From JBJTUH01 sp044346175 (GTDB lineage Bacteria; Cyanobacteriota; Vampirovibrionia; Vampirovibrionales; JAJTHC01), in assembly GCA_044346175.1 (NCBI GenBank), contig JBIIZQ010000001.1, positions 124,001 through 188,000 of the forward strand: 64,000 nucleotides of DNA, in the 5' to 3' direction. Positions within the stretch are counted from its first letter, which is position 1; each line of letters begins with the position of its first letter. Position numbers and translations under genes: made by a program. The notes beneath the pieces are model-generated. The model had not been told where the DNA came from. It ran no database searches and saw only the letters and a program-made list of their open reading frames with translations. Shown here one piece after another: positions 37,380-46,569 of the stretch.

Positions 37380-38246
37380 ATGATGATGTTTGTTGACCCC
37401 TTCATTACGGCGATGAACAGCCATAAGGCAGCCCAAGAGTGGTTTAGTGCCATGTCTCAAAACGTTGGCAATATGTACACAATGGGTTACAAACAAAAAG
37501 TTGCCCAGTTTGGCGACTTTCTCAACGGCGTGTACGTAGACCGTATTGCAATTGATGCTGGGCAGGGTAATAGTTTTCCAGGAAAATCCGACACTAACTT
37601 ATTTGTGGAAGGTAGTGGGTGGTTTATTGTGCGTAAGCCCGATGGCTCACAACGCTTTACTCGTATTGGGGATTTTAAACTCAATGGCGATGGTGCCCTT
37701 GTGAATGAAGCGGGGTGGAAAGTACAGGGATATTTGCTAGGGGATGATGGGCAGATGGTTGATACTGGCAATGCCGCCACACCACCTAGCTTAAGTAAAG
37801 CCCCCGCAGGGTTTGCGAAAAGCCACAGCAAGGGGGATGTGTTTGATATGCCCACTACAGAAATATCCTTGTGGGTTGACCCGAGCAACGGTAAGTTTTT
37901 TGGCAAGTATGACGAGTACAAAATCAAGTCGGATGGTACCATTGTGGGGGTTGCTAATAAGGGTAAGCTGACGGTACCCCTTTTTAAAGTTGCCCTCGCC
38001 CGTTTCCAAAACCCTGACGGGTTACGTGAAATTGAAGACAATATGTTTATTCCTTCTGCTGCCTCGGGGGAACCGATTAAGGGTGACACGGGGGAAGTGC
38101 GTAAGGGGCTACTGGAAAAATCCAACACCAGTGGGCGTAAAAATGCCCTCTATTTGCAACAAGCTAAGGCACAAATGGAGATTGCTAATAAGCTGATTAC
38201 GACCACTAAGGGGATTCTGGATGAAGCCTTGAGGCTGATTCAGTAA
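37380..38246 (+). CDS. Flagellar hook/rod protein (FlgE/FlgF/FlgG family)
   Basis: A 288-residue protein of the flagellar axial family, which forms the rod or hook outside the inner membrane. The N-terminal helix (FITAMNSHKAAQEWFSAMSQNVGNMYTMGYK) carries the family N-N-x-N-T-x-G-Y-K type pattern in a variant form, the middle has SGWFIVRKPDGSQRFTRIGDF and LVNEAGWKVQGYLLG, and the C-terminal helix (KAQMEIANKLITTTKGILDEAL) completes the coiled ends. The size suits FlgF or FlgG more than FlgE. The start is a triple ATG at 37380; AAGGAG at 37362-37367 is 12 nt upstream. No other flagellar gene is nearby, which is unusual. Confidence 0.85.
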   Translation: MMMFVDPFITAMNSHKAAQEWFSAMSQNVGNMYTMGYKQKVAQFGDFLNGVYVDRIAIDAGQGNSFPGKSDTNLFVEGSGWFIVRKPDGSQRFTRIGDFKLNGDGALVNEAGWKVQGYLLGDDGQMVDTGNAATPPSLSKAPAGFAKSHSKGDVFDMPTTEISLWVDPSNGKFFGKYDEYKIKSDGTIVGVANKGKLTVPLFKVALARFQNPDGLREIEDNMFIPSAASGEPIKGDTGEVRKGLLEKSNTSGRKNALYLQQAKAQMEIANKLITTTKGILDEALRLIQ

Positions 38247-38254
38247 CGGGTTTT

Positions 38255-39091
38255 TCACGAAGCACAGTATCGTGCAAGCTGAGGTAAGTCTAGGACTCCC
38301 ACACGACATACGGACACCTTGTCTAGTGCTGTTGTGTCTGTGGCTTTTGAGGCGTGTCCGCAATCAAGAGGTTTGGTTGTGCTACCTTCCGTTGAGGTGT
38401 CCATCTCCAGTGTGTGTATGCCTTGCCCCGATGATAGTAACATCAAGGCTTGGGCTTGTAGGGTTTGGGCGAGATACATCGCAAGGTATTCATTCTCTTG
38501 ATACCCGAGGGTGTCTGAGTCGTATACGGTGGGGGTGAGTTCGTGTTGACTCACAATAGGTATGAGTTCAGGGGCAGTAAGCATAGGGAGTATGCTTTGG
38601 GCGAGTGCATGTAAGCTCCCTGAGAGTTCACCGTGTACACCGACCTGACTCACCACATACCCTTGTGGTAACAACAACTGGGCTAAAAGGGTCATCAAAA
38701 CGGGTTGCCCCATGGCAACGAGCATAGCGTGCGTATAACAAGGCAAAGGGTGAGTTCCAAGTGCTATCCGATGCACGGGGTTATCGGTTTCGTACTGTCG
38801 CCATTGGGTCATGCGTTGCCCCACTAAGTTTGCCTCTGAAAGGACTAAAACGACCTTTTGACCTTGTCCTTTGCACTGACACATCCAGTGTACAAGGGTT
38901 TGTAGCTTTTGCATGGATACCCCAAAGTAGGGTGGCAGGTAAGTCATCATGTCGGGTGAGGAGGTGTCGGGTATCTCCGTCATTAAAGCCCCTGTGCTTA
39001 TGTGCAGTACGTGGCAGTGGGCTGAGCGTATGTCGGTAGCAGTCTTTGCCAAATGGAAGGAGCGAGTGCTTTTGGAGGCGTGTTGTTTCAT
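38255..39091 (-). CDS. Divergent amino-acid-kinase family protein, glutamate 5-kinase-like
   Basis: From ATG 39091 the product has 278 residues. The order of motifs follows glutamate 5-kinase (ProB): VVLVLSEANLVGQRM for the SGAIAAG segment, AMLVAMGQPVLMTLLAQLL for AVGQ, LIPIVSQHELTPT for VPVINENDAV, and YQENEYLAMYLAQTLQAQALM for GDNDNLSA. Key catalytic positions differ: the N-terminal Lys of VVKLGTS is His in VLHISTGAL, and the Asp/Asn residues are changed. It may be a pseudo-kinase or an enzyme with a changed role. Its ATG overlaps the argF stop as ATGA, with GGAG 11 nt upstream, so translation is coupled to argF. Confidence 0.65.
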   Translation of the reverse strand: MKQHASKSTRSFHLAKTATDIRSAHCHVLHISTGALMTEIPDTSSPDMMTYLPPYFGVSMQKLQTLVHWMCQCKGQGQKVVLVLSEANLVGQRMTQWRQYETDNPVHRIALGTHPLPCYTHAMLVAMGQPVLMTLLAQLLLPQGYVVSQVGVHGELSGSLHALAQSILPMLTAPELIPIVSQHELTPTVYDSDTLGYQENEYLAMYLAQTLQAQALMLLSSGQGIHTLEMDTSTEGSTTKPLDCGHASKATDTTALDKVSVCRVGVLDLPQLARYCAS

Positions 39092-40161
39092 AGGTGCATG
39101 GCTCCTAAGGCACAGGCACTTAAAATAGCTTTCTGGGCATGGAGTCGATTTTCGGCCTGTGTAAAAATGGTCTCTGCATGGGCTTCTAATACGCCGTGGG
39201 TGATTTCTTCTTCTCGATGGGCGGGTAAACAATGCAGCACAAGGGTGTTAGGTTTGGCTTGGGTTAGCATGGCTTCGTTGACTTGATAGGGCTTAAAAAT
39301 CTGGAGCCTTTCCTGATAGCTTTCCTCTTGCCCCATACTGGTCCATACATCGGTGTAAATCGCATCCGCATGTTGGGTTGGTAGGGGTGTTTCTGTATGT
39401 ACTGCCACCCGACTTCCTGTCAATGCCTGCCATGGCTGGAGGGCATCAAGGGTTTCCTGAGAGGGGGTATAGCCCTCAGGGCATGCTAACGTGATATGTA
39501 AGCCACAAGCCACGGCGGCTTGCATGAGGCTTACTGCTACATTATTGCCATCGCCTACGTACATGAGTGTTTTACCACGCATCGCTTCAAGACGACCACC
39601 CCATGCACCCATCAAAGTTAGCATATCAGCCATGGCTTGGCAGGGATGATGCGTATCACTTAAGCCGTTAATAATGGGTACCTTGCTCCAGTGTGCTAGT
39701 TCAGTCACGATTTCATGGGCAAAGGTCCGAATCATAACACCATGCACATAGCCTTGTAGTGTACGTGCCACGTCAGCCACACTTTCTCGTACGCCTAAGC
39801 CTATTTCCTCTTGACGCAGGCTCATGGGGGTACCGCCTAACTCCCGAATCCCCACCTCAAAGCTCACCCGAGTGCGACAAGAAGGTTTCTCAAAATACAA
39901 TGCCCAGGTTTGCCCTCGTAGAGGCGTGTAAAGGCTTTGCTGTGTATGACGATGTTGTTTCATCCATTGTGCATGATGTAACAAGGCTTGAATGATGGCA
40001 GGGCTTAGGGTGTCCAATTGAAGAAAGTCTTCCAAGTAGGGCAGTGTACCCATGGGAAAGCCCGTAGGATTTGGTGAGGCTTGTGGGAGTGTGGACGGAT
40101 GCTGAGGAGGCATCGTCGTTTTTGACAAAGACTTTAATAATAAAGAAGGTAATGGCGACAT
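39088..40161 (-). CDS. argF: Ornithine carbamoyltransferase
   Basis: Makes citrulline from ornithine and carbamoyl phosphate in arginine synthesis. The carbamoyl phosphate motif, STRTR in most members, here reads SCRTR (residues 94-98). HHPCQAMADMLT supplies the HPCQ motif and VLHCLPAHREEEI the ornithine-side HCLP motif; MYVGDGNNVAVSLMQAA is the expected second-domain start. A tail of about 37 residues, Ser/Pro-rich, precedes the family start; Met17 (40113) or Met37 (40053) may be the true start and no ribosome binding site decides this. It is third in argG-argH-argF, 33 nt after argH. Confidence 0.94.
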   Translation of the reverse strand: MSPLPSLLLKSLSKTTMPPQHPSTLPQASPNPTGFPMGTLPYLEDFLQLDTLSPAIIQALLHHAQWMKQHRHTQQSLYTPLRGQTWALYFEKPSCRTRVSFEVGIRELGGTPMSLRQEEIGLGVRESVADVARTLQGYVHGVMIRTFAHEIVTELAHWSKVPIINGLSDTHHPCQAMADMLTLMGAWGGRLEAMRGKTLMYVGDGNNVAVSLMQAAVACGLHITLACPEGYTPSQETLDALQPWQALTGSRVAVHTETPLPTQHADAIYTDVWTSMGQEESYQERLQIFKPYQVNEAMLTQAKPNTLVLHCLPAHREEEITHGVLEAHAETIFTQAENRLHAQKAILSACALGAMHL

Positions 40162-40194
40162 GGATGAGGGGGTACTTTCTTGGCTCAGAGAGGA

Positions 40195-41538
40195 TTATGT
40201 TGTAACCATGTGGTGTGCGGTGAGTGCTTCAAACAGGGCAGGGGTTGCTTCAGGATACAGTGCTTGATAATCCGTCAAGGTGAGGGCTTCCAGTCCACAT
40301 CCCCCTTTAGATTCAGAGAGGGCAACGGCTTGCCCCACCACACGGTAGGCTTCTCGAAACGGCATACCCTGCTGCACAAAATATTCCGCCAACCACGTGG
40401 CGTTTAAATACCCTTGAGGGTGTTGCATCACTTCTTGCAATCGGGCTTGATTCACTTCAAGACCACTCGCACAGGCTTGCATGGCTTCCACACAAAGGCT
40501 AAACGTGTCCAAGGCATCAAAGAGACCCTCTTTATCCTCTTGCATGTCTTTGTTGTAAGCCAAGGGGAGGGCTTTCATGACGGTGAGTAACCCTATGAGG
40601 CTTCCAAAAACACGTCCTGTTTTACCCCGCACTAGCTCAGGGAGGTCGGGGTTTTTCTTTTGAGGCATCATGCTTGAACCCGTACACAGTGCCAAGGGTA
40701 ATTGAATAAACTGAAATTCTTGGCTGCTCCACAGTATAAGTTCTTCTGCAAACCGACTCAAATGCACCATCGCAATACTCAATACTGAAAGAACCTCTAA
40801 TACAAAATCTCGACTCCCCACGGCATCAAGCGTGTTTTCAAGCACCCCTGTCATCCCCAAGGACGTTGCCACAAAGTGACGATTCAAAGGTAAACTTGAA
40901 CCTGCCAAAGCCCCCGCACCCAGAGGGGACACATTGCAATGTGCCATGGCATGTTGCAACCGAACAATGTCTCTACCCGCCATGGCGTGATAGGCCATGA
41001 AGTGGTTGCCCATTGTCACGGGCATAGCCCTCTGAAGATGGGTATAGCCTGGCATCCATGTGCTGGTGTGTGCTTCGCCAAGGTTCTGGAGGGTTTTTTG
41101 ATACGCTGTGAGCTTATCAATGAGTCGTGCAAGGGTATCACGCAAATAGAGCCGTAAGGCAAGACATACTTGGTCATTACGGCTACGTCCTGTATGGAGC
41201 TTTTTAGCCACCTCCCCCATGGATTCAGCAAGAAAAGCCTCGATAAAGCTATGAACATCTTCACACCCTGAAGCCTCAAGGTTCAGCTCACCCGCTTGAT
41301 ACTGCATAGCCAGTGTTTCTAAACCCAGTGTGAGTTGCTCATATTCCTGTTGCGTTAATAAACCCACTTCTTGCAACATGGCAACATGGGCAAGGCATCC
41401 CTGAATGTCCCACGGTAATAGACGCTGGTCATAGCCAATGGAGGCATTGAATGCTTGTAACAAAGTGTGACTACCCAACGCATCAGCGTTGGGCTTGTAC
41501 CATAAGGGCTTATGACTGACCTGAGATGTACTAAACAT
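40195..41538 (-). CDS. argH: Argininosuccinate lyase
   Basis: Splits argininosuccinate into arginine and fumarate, the last step of arginine synthesis. The fumarase/aspartase superfamily signature GSSMMPQKKNPD is present, with SRNDQVCLALRLYL and HTHLQRAMP-type segment (GYTHLQRAMPVTMGNH) upstream. From ATG 41538 the protein has 447 residues, the usual length; AGGAGG at about 41548-41553 lies 9 nt upstream, which fixes this start over the frame opening at 41592. The start overlaps the end of argG by 8 nt, indicating coupled translation. Confidence 0.96.
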   Translation of the reverse strand: MFSTSQVSHKPLWYKPNADALGSHTLLQAFNASIGYDQRLLPWDIQGCLAHVAMLQEVGLLTQQEYEQLTLGLETLAMQYQAGELNLEASGCEDVHSFIEAFLAESMGEVAKKLHTGRSRNDQVCLALRLYLRDTLARLIDKLTAYQKTLQNLGEAHTSTWMPGYTHLQRAMPVTMGNHFMAYHAMAGRDIVRLQHAMAHCNVSPLGAGALAGSSLPLNRHFVATSLGMTGVLENTLDAVGSRDFVLEVLSVLSIAMVHLSRFAEELILWSSQEFQFIQLPLALCTGSSMMPQKKNPDLPELVRGKTGRVFGSLIGLLTVMKALPLAYNKDMQEDKEGLFDALDTFSLCVEAMQACASGLEVNQARLQEVMQHPQGYLNATWLAEYFVQQGMPFREAYRVVGQAVALSESKGGCGLEALTLTDYQALYPEATPALFEALTAHHMVTT

Positions 41539-42883
41539 GGCACATGACCTCCTCTTGAGAAACCTTTGTCTGAGGCACGAGAGGGCTTTCAAGGTGGGAC
41601 TGCATTTTCAATGCCCGTACCTTTAAGGGTAAGCCCATGAGGGTAATAAATCCGTGTGAATCGCCATGATGATACAGGTTTCCTGTGGTAAAGCTCGACA
41701 ACGATTCTTCATACAAACTATAAGGTGAGCTTACCCCAGCAGGAAGGACATTACCCTTATAGAGGGTTAGGGTTACTTCCCCTGTAAGGGGGGCTACCAA
41801 AACATTCATAAAGGCATCCACCGCTTCCCGTAAGGGGGTAAACCATTGCCCTTCGTAGACTAAATTAGCATAGGTTGTTCCCATCATGTGCTTATGATGA
41901 AGGGTGTTGCGGTCAAGGCAGAGTTGCTCAAGAATGCCTAGCGCTTTATACAAAATGGTACCGCCAGGGGTCTCATAGACCCCTCTTGACTTTAAGCCCA
42001 CCACACGGTTTTCAATCATATCTAAAATCCCAACCCCATGCTTGGCTCCAAGGCTATTGAGGGCTTTTAGTAAACTGACACCCGCCATGGTTTCTCCATT
42101 GAGTTGTACGGGGATACCTTGATGAAACGTTAATGTAAGCGTTTCAGGGGTGTCGGGTGCTTCTTGAGGTGTATGACTCCACTGAAGGAGGTGTTTGTAA
42201 TGCGGTGCGTTGGCGGGGGTTTCAAGCTCTTGTCCCTCATGGCTTAAGTGCCATAGGTTCATGTCTCGGCTATAGGTTTTATCCAGTGCAAAGGGGATTG
42301 GGAGGTTTTTGGTCTGTAAGTAAGCCATGGCATCTTCCCGAGAAGCAATATGCCAGTGGCGCCAAGGTGCAATCACAGTCATATCAGGAGCAAGGGCTTT
42401 GATACTTAATTCAAAACGTACTTGGTCATTGCCTTTTCCTGTGGCACCATGGCATATCGCTTTTGCTTTGTATTGATGTGCCACATCCACCAATGCTTTG
42501 GCAATTAAGGGGCGTGCCATCGCCGTACCTAGTAAATACTGTTGCTCATACTTGGCACCTGCTTTTAAACAAGGGAAGATATACGCCTGTACAAAGGTTT
42601 CTTCCGCTTCAACCATCTCAAACGCATCGGCACCGAACTGTAAGGCACGTGCTTCCAAGCCCCCTAATTCATCCGCCATGCCTACATTCACACAGGTTGC
42701 AACAATCTTACTTTGAGGGAAGTGTTCCTTGAGCCAAGGTAGAATGGTACTAGTGTCTAACCCGCCTGAATAGGCAAGAATAATGGTTTCCCCAGCGAGG
42801 CTTTCAGCGGAGGGTAAACATAGAGAGGTCTCGTTGGAAACCTGTGGGTGTTGGGTATAAAAAGGGTGTACAGTCATCATCAT
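41531..42883 (-). CDS. argG: Argininosuccinate synthase
   Basis: Joins citrulline and aspartate with ATP to form argininosuccinate. The ATP pyrophosphatase loop AYSGGLDTSTILPWL is near residue 38, with GATGKGNDQVRFE near 145 and the GRPYGSKSRGVYETPGG-type segment (VVGLKSRGVYETPGGTIL) near 310. The protein is 450 residues, longer than the usual 400-445, with a 30-residue lead before the nucleotide loop. It starts with a triple ATG. It heads the leftward operon argG-argH-argF-kinase-like gene; argB, argC, argD and argJ are not in the window. Confidence 0.96.
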   Translation of the reverse strand: MMMTVHPFYTQHPQVSNETSLCLPSAESLAGETIILAYSGGLDTSTILPWLKEHFPQSKIVATCVNVGMADELGGLEARALQFGADAFEMVEAEETFVQAYIFPCLKAGAKYEQQYLLGTAMARPLIAKALVDVAHQYKAKAICHGATGKGNDQVRFELSIKALAPDMTVIAPWRHWHIASREDAMAYLQTKNLPIPFALDKTYSRDMNLWHLSHEGQELETPANAPHYKHLLQWSHTPQEAPDTPETLTLTFHQGIPVQLNGETMAGVSLLKALNSLGAKHGVGILDMIENRVVGLKSRGVYETPGGTILYKALGILEQLCLDRNTLHHKHMMGTTYANLVYEGQWFTPLREAVDAFMNVLVAPLTGEVTLTLYKGNVLPAGVSSPYSLYEESLSSFTTGNLYHHGDSHGFITLMGLPLKVRALKMQSHLESPLVPQTKVSQEEVMCHV

Positions 42884-43593
42884 CTAAAGCATTTCTTTCG
42901 TGGGTGTTAAAATTTGAAGATTCAAAAACACGTAACTCGTCATGCAAGTAAAGGCAAGCACGACACTTTGAGGTATCCCTCTTACTGTACTCAGCAGAGG
43001 GAACCCACATGGTTTGCACGCATATATATGACACAAGCACATGGCACAAGCACACGGCAAAACCCGAACGTTTAAACCACGTTCTCCTCTTCGCTTCACG
43101 CTGTGGCGTAATTCTATCACTTGGAATAGGGGGTGGTGGAGGGGTGAGAGAGACAGGACGAAATCCTAATCATCACCAAGTGAAAATAGTACAGGGGATA
43201 CCCCAAATGCTTGTTATGAAACCAAGCGATTGTACTATTGTGTGGAGGGTATTTTACACTTGCTTGATGAAGCAAAAACCTCATGAAACCCATCTTGTGA
43301 AGGATGATATTTCAACACAACACCAAAAACAACACCGAACGTTGTCGGCACACTCATCCAAAGCTCGTACTAATAAGCAGTACTGAATACGCAAGCGGAA
43401 GGAGAGGAGACACTTCGTCGTCGTCGTCGTTGACGGTATGTATGAAACGCAATAAACAAGGCTGTGAGGTTTCTTTAATTTTTACTTCAAACGTTTAGAA
43501 CTTAAAAAGGTCTAAACCAAGTGAAATACACAATACTTTACGTATGCAGAAGCACTTATCGTAACTTCTTAACAGTACATGACGTTTTTAAAT
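42884..43593. other. Long intergenic region upstream of argG
   Basis: About 700 bases between divergent argG and an unknown gene. It contains tandem copies of ACAAGCACA (about 43031-43050), a purine-rich stretch near 43125-43155 and a CGT repeat (about 43413-43427). A plus-strand frame at 43009-43386 has no recognisable content. No clear ARG box was found. Confidence 0.4.
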
Positions 43594-43621
43594 TTGTCAA
43601 CGTCTCCCTTTGAAGTATAGT
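43594..43621 (+). promoter_or_regulatory. Candidate sigma-70 promoter
   Basis: TTGTCA at 43594-43599 and TATAGT at 43616-43621 are separated by 16 nt, a fair match to the -35 and -10 consensus. It would serve the hypothetical gene starting at 43687. Confidence 0.4.
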
Positions 43622-43686
43622 CATGGTACAATGAAAGGCTGTAAGTCATTACGTTTGTCCATCCTCATTTGAACCCCCTACCCCTC

Positions 43687-44892
43687 ATGATGCCCGTCTC
43701 TCCGCAACAAGCTTCACCGCCACAAGTCTCTCGTGGTTCTGTCACGCAGGAGGTTTCTGGTGGGCATCACGCACCAAGAAGCGTGCAAGAATCTTTCAAT
43801 GCAACCCCTTTGCCAGCCTTGGCAATGCTTGAAGCACCATGGATGCAAGAGGCTCCTTTTATGAACCCTCTTGCGAGCAAAGACATAGAGACGTTTTCTT
43901 ATCCTTGGCTTGTCGCTTATCTGGGCATTGAGCCACCTGCCTTGGATGTCCTCATGAATCGTCTGGGGATTATGCCAGTCCCTTACAGTGCTACCCAAGA
44001 AAATATCTTGGAACCCTACCGTCAAGGGTATCTCCATGCCCATAGCCATACGCCCCAAAGTGAACCCCCACGCCATCATCATCGACAATATACGCTTTAC
44101 GATAAAATTTCTGTGGAGTTTTTACAGCAAGCCCTCCAGCTCACCTTGCCACAACAGGGCGACCCTTTGTCTCCTGATGAACAAGAACGCATCATTCAGA
44201 ACCTTAGAAGCCTTTATCATGATAAGCAGATGCTTGAGCAAAAACAACGTTACCAGATTTTTCTCCAAGCATCTTCTACTAACCTTACAATACACGCACC
44301 ACACACCACGACACACCATGACCATGGGTCTCAATACTATGAGGGTCTTCACAGTATGACAACATCAGAATTTTATACCGCTCCTAATTCTCCATCTGAA
44401 TTATCCCCCAGCGACGTTGAAGCCCTTGACGCACAAGCAATGAGTAAGCAAGATACGCCCCCTATCTTGGGTGCTATCCGTGATGCCGCACCAGCCGCTA
44501 TTGATGCTCTTCAACCTTCTATCACTGAGATAGTACCTCCTGCATCTTCAGACTTTGTGTCTGGGGCTACATCCTCTGCCGCTACAACACTTGGCTTTGC
44601 CGAACGTCACCCAGAAAATACGCAAGGGTACTTCCATACAGGGTCTCTTGAGCAGCTCCTCCAGCATGTCTCTTTTTTACGAGAAACCTTACAAACAACG
44701 CTCCTCCAACAAGTCCATGAAGCGGTTGCTCCTGTTGAGAAGCTTGGTCTTGAACTTATCCGTTTGCAAGAGCATAACCGACTTTTAGAGCAACGCCTTA
44801 CGGCGATGAGTCAGGAACTCCACACGCTACAACAAGAAGTGGAGAGTTTTAAGCCTTTCCAATTTGGGCTTTATAAAAAGGTACCTAAATAG
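43687..44892 (+). CDS. Hypothetical protein with C-terminal coiled coil
   Basis: A 401-residue protein from the tandem ATG at 43687 (a TTG at 43669 would add six residues). Most of it is polar, rich in Pro, Gln, Ser, Thr and His, with short ordered-looking helices (SPDEQERIIQNLRSLYHDKQMLEQKQRYQ near 170-200). The last 75 residues form a convincing coiled coil (LELIRLQEHNRLLEQRLTAM, SQELHTLQQEVESF). No signal peptide or membrane span. Not recognised. The DUF2203 gene follows on the same strand. Confidence 0.6.
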   Translation: MMPVSPQQASPPQVSRGSVTQEVSGGHHAPRSVQESFNATPLPALAMLEAPWMQEAPFMNPLASKDIETFSYPWLVAYLGIEPPALDVLMNRLGIMPVPYSATQENILEPYRQGYLHAHSHTPQSEPPRHHHRQYTLYDKISVEFLQQALQLTLPQQGDPLSPDEQERIIQNLRSLYHDKQMLEQKQRYQIFLQASSTNLTIHAPHTTTHHDHGSQYYEGLHSMTTSEFYTAPNSPSELSPSDVEALDAQAMSKQDTPPILGAIRDAAPAAIDALQPSITEIVPPASSDFVSGATSSAATTLGFAERHPENTQGYFHTGSLEQLLQHVSFLRETLQTTLLQQVHEAVAPVEKLGLELIRLQEHNRLLEQRLTAMSQELHTLQQEVESFKPFQFGLYKKVPK

Positions 44893-44962
44893 GAATCTTA
44901 AACAAAGCTAAGGAATTCGTATTTAAGGCACATGTTTACAGTATCATGGATGATGCTTTACA

Positions 44963-45457
44963 ATGGCAAGTGTCGTTCCTCTCAATATGCACCCTTACAT
45001 GAAGGTCTTCCTTATGCCTGATGCTGATAACACCTCCCATCAACGCTTCTTCTCACTGGAAGATGCTACTTTACTATTGCAAGAACTGTCAGGAAAAGTG
45101 GAAGATGCCCAGCATGAAATCCACACCCTGCACAGTCACTTGATTCTTCAAAAAAGATTGGTGGTTCAGCGTGAAAAAGCTCTAGGACGCTATCCTTCTG
45201 AGGAAGAACTTATGCTCATTGCCAAGAGTGGCTTGAAGCTAGAGAGCTGTATTGAGTACTGGGTCACTTACTTTGAGCGTCAGGGTGTACTCCTGAGAGA
45301 CCCTAAAATGGGACTCATTGATTTCCCTTATAAAAGCGAAACCACGGATGAGGTTTTTTTCCTTTCTTGGTGTTTGGAAGATGAGGGCTTATTCTACTTC
45401 CATACGGCAGACGAACCCCCTCACTATCGGCACCCTATTAGTTTACTTCCTGCCTAA
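44963..45457 (+). CDS. DUF2203 family protein
   Basis: The 164-residue protein fits the DUF2203 pattern: a start FFSLEDATLLLQELSGKVEDA (family form FTLEEANALLPEL), a helical middle, and the end GVLLRDPKMGLIDFPYKS ... EVFFLSWCLEDEGLFYFHTADEPPHYRHPI, which matches the family G-V-x-L-K-D-P-x-x-G-L-V-D-F-P and W-x-x-G-E-x-x-I-x-x-W-H segments. The function of this family is unknown. Length is typical or slightly long. Alternative start at Met9 (44987). Confidence 0.75.
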   Translation: MASVVPLNMHPYMKVFLMPDADNTSHQRFFSLEDATLLLQELSGKVEDAQHEIHTLHSHLILQKRLVVQREKALGRYPSEEELMLIAKSGLKLESCIEYWVTYFERQGVLLRDPKMGLIDFPYKSETTDEVFFLSWCLEDEGLFYFHTADEPPHYRHPISLLPA

Positions 45458-45498
45458 AGCGTTAGGTCGTGTGAAGTATAAACCCTATATCTTTACAT

Positions 45499-45532
45499 AA
45501 AAAACCCTCTTTACCATTGTTTGTAAAGAGGG
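45499..45532 (-). terminator. Intrinsic terminator for the Met-rich protein gene
   Basis: On the minus strand a 10-bp perfect stem (arms 45523-45532 and 45505-45514, 8-nt loop) is followed by six T (45504 down to 45499). It lies about 105 nt after the stop of the gene at 45639. Confidence 0.8.
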
Positions 45533-45638
45533 GATTATGTGTGTGAATCTTTAAAATAAGTTGTCTAACATTTCATAAATATTGGTATTTATCATAAAGC
45601 ATAGTAGTCATAAAAGGTATCAACCGTTTTTGCCAAGC

Positions 45639-46178
45639 TTACGCCAAGTTTAACCCTGGAAAAGGCATTGGTGGCTGAGGAGGAAAGCCTCCAAGAATCG
45701 AACCCCCTCTTGCACCTGCTGAGGCATTGGCACTCGCTTGAGCAAGTAACATAGCCTGTGTGGCATTACCATCTAGTTTATGAGCGTTATGTTGAGGTGT
45801 GCAATGGTCGTCTTGTTGCATCATCATCATCATCATGGGCATCATCATCATCATAGGATTCATGCCGCCTTGTGTCCCAGCACCGCCTTGCATTCCTGTC
45901 ATTGCAAACATCATCATCATCATGGGGAGCATGGTTTTCATAGGGTTGTCAGCTTTAGGGGCTTGCTTACGACCCAAGTGAGGTAACAAAGCTTGTAAAT
46001 CATCACAGCCGCCCTTAGGATGACACGTTGGTGCAAAGGTTTCACGGTATACACGACCTGCACGACTTGCAGCACGTGCATCGGCACTTGCAAATGCACT
46101 ACCGACTTCAGGTCCTACAGGTGGACGCAAATGAGGAGGCATAGGACGAAAGTTAGAAACAACAGTATTCATCATCAT
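45639..46178 (-). CDS. Met-rich low-complexity protein
   Basis: From the triple ATG at 46178 the protein has 179 residues; a longer frame opens at 46220. It shows a polar N-terminal half with two Cys (CHPKGGC), then a poly-Met region (PMMMMMFAMTGMQGG ... MNPMMMMMPMMMMMM) that accounts for CAT repeats in the plus strand, and a Gly/Ala/Pro-rich end. There is no known family. The clear terminator after it and the ATG triplet support a real gene. The Met-rich core could be a short hydrophobic or metal-binding segment. Similar in composition to the protein at 27853. Confidence 0.6.
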   Translation of the reverse strand: MMMNTVVSNFRPMPPHLRPPVGPEVGSAFASADARAASRAGRVYRETFAPTCHPKGGCDDLQALLPHLGRKQAPKADNPMKTMLPMMMMMFAMTGMQGGAGTQGGMNPMMMMMPMMMMMMQQDDHCTPQHNAHKLDGNATQAMLLAQASANASAGARGGSILGGFPPQPPMPFPGLNLA

Positions 46179-46224
46179 GGTAAAAGGGCTTTCTCTCTCA
46201 GTGTTATCAACCAGAAGCATGGTT

Positions 46225-46251
46225 AAAGATAGTCAACGCAAAGATAGTCAA
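46225..46251. promoter_or_regulatory. Direct repeat upstream of the Met-rich gene
   Basis: AAAGATAGTCAA occurs at 46225-46236 and again at 46240-46251, 15 nt apart. It lies about 50 nt upstream of the ATG at 46178 and could be an operator. Confidence 0.4.
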
Positions 46252-46569
46252 TGATTGTGGCTTGATGTTAAAGGCGTATCTCTCAGATGTCATAATCAAC
46301 ACTTGAACATACCAGAAATTGCGTGCTGTCATCCTGTGAAAGTCTTTTTTGTTACATTCTGTTACTGAAACACCTGTTTTATGCTGTCTTTGTAAGGTTA
46401 GCCACACATCGCATGGGCTTAAAAGTGTTTATGCTATTGAGTCACGTATCAGACAGAGGGTCTCCTTTTAAAGTCAACAAGGGAGGTGTACTTCTCTGAA
46501 CGTCAACCACACAGGCACGGGATATTAAACTACAGTGAGCCAAGCCATATCAAGGAACATCGTATCGTG

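Noticed and set aside
43009..43386. 125-codon plus-strand frame upstream of argG
   Set aside because: Odd composition, no ribosome binding site, covers the divergent promoter area.
45820..45930. CAT repeats as a simple microsatellite or a CRISPR-like array
   Set aside because: They are explained by Met codons of the gene on the minus strand; no spacer-repeat structure.
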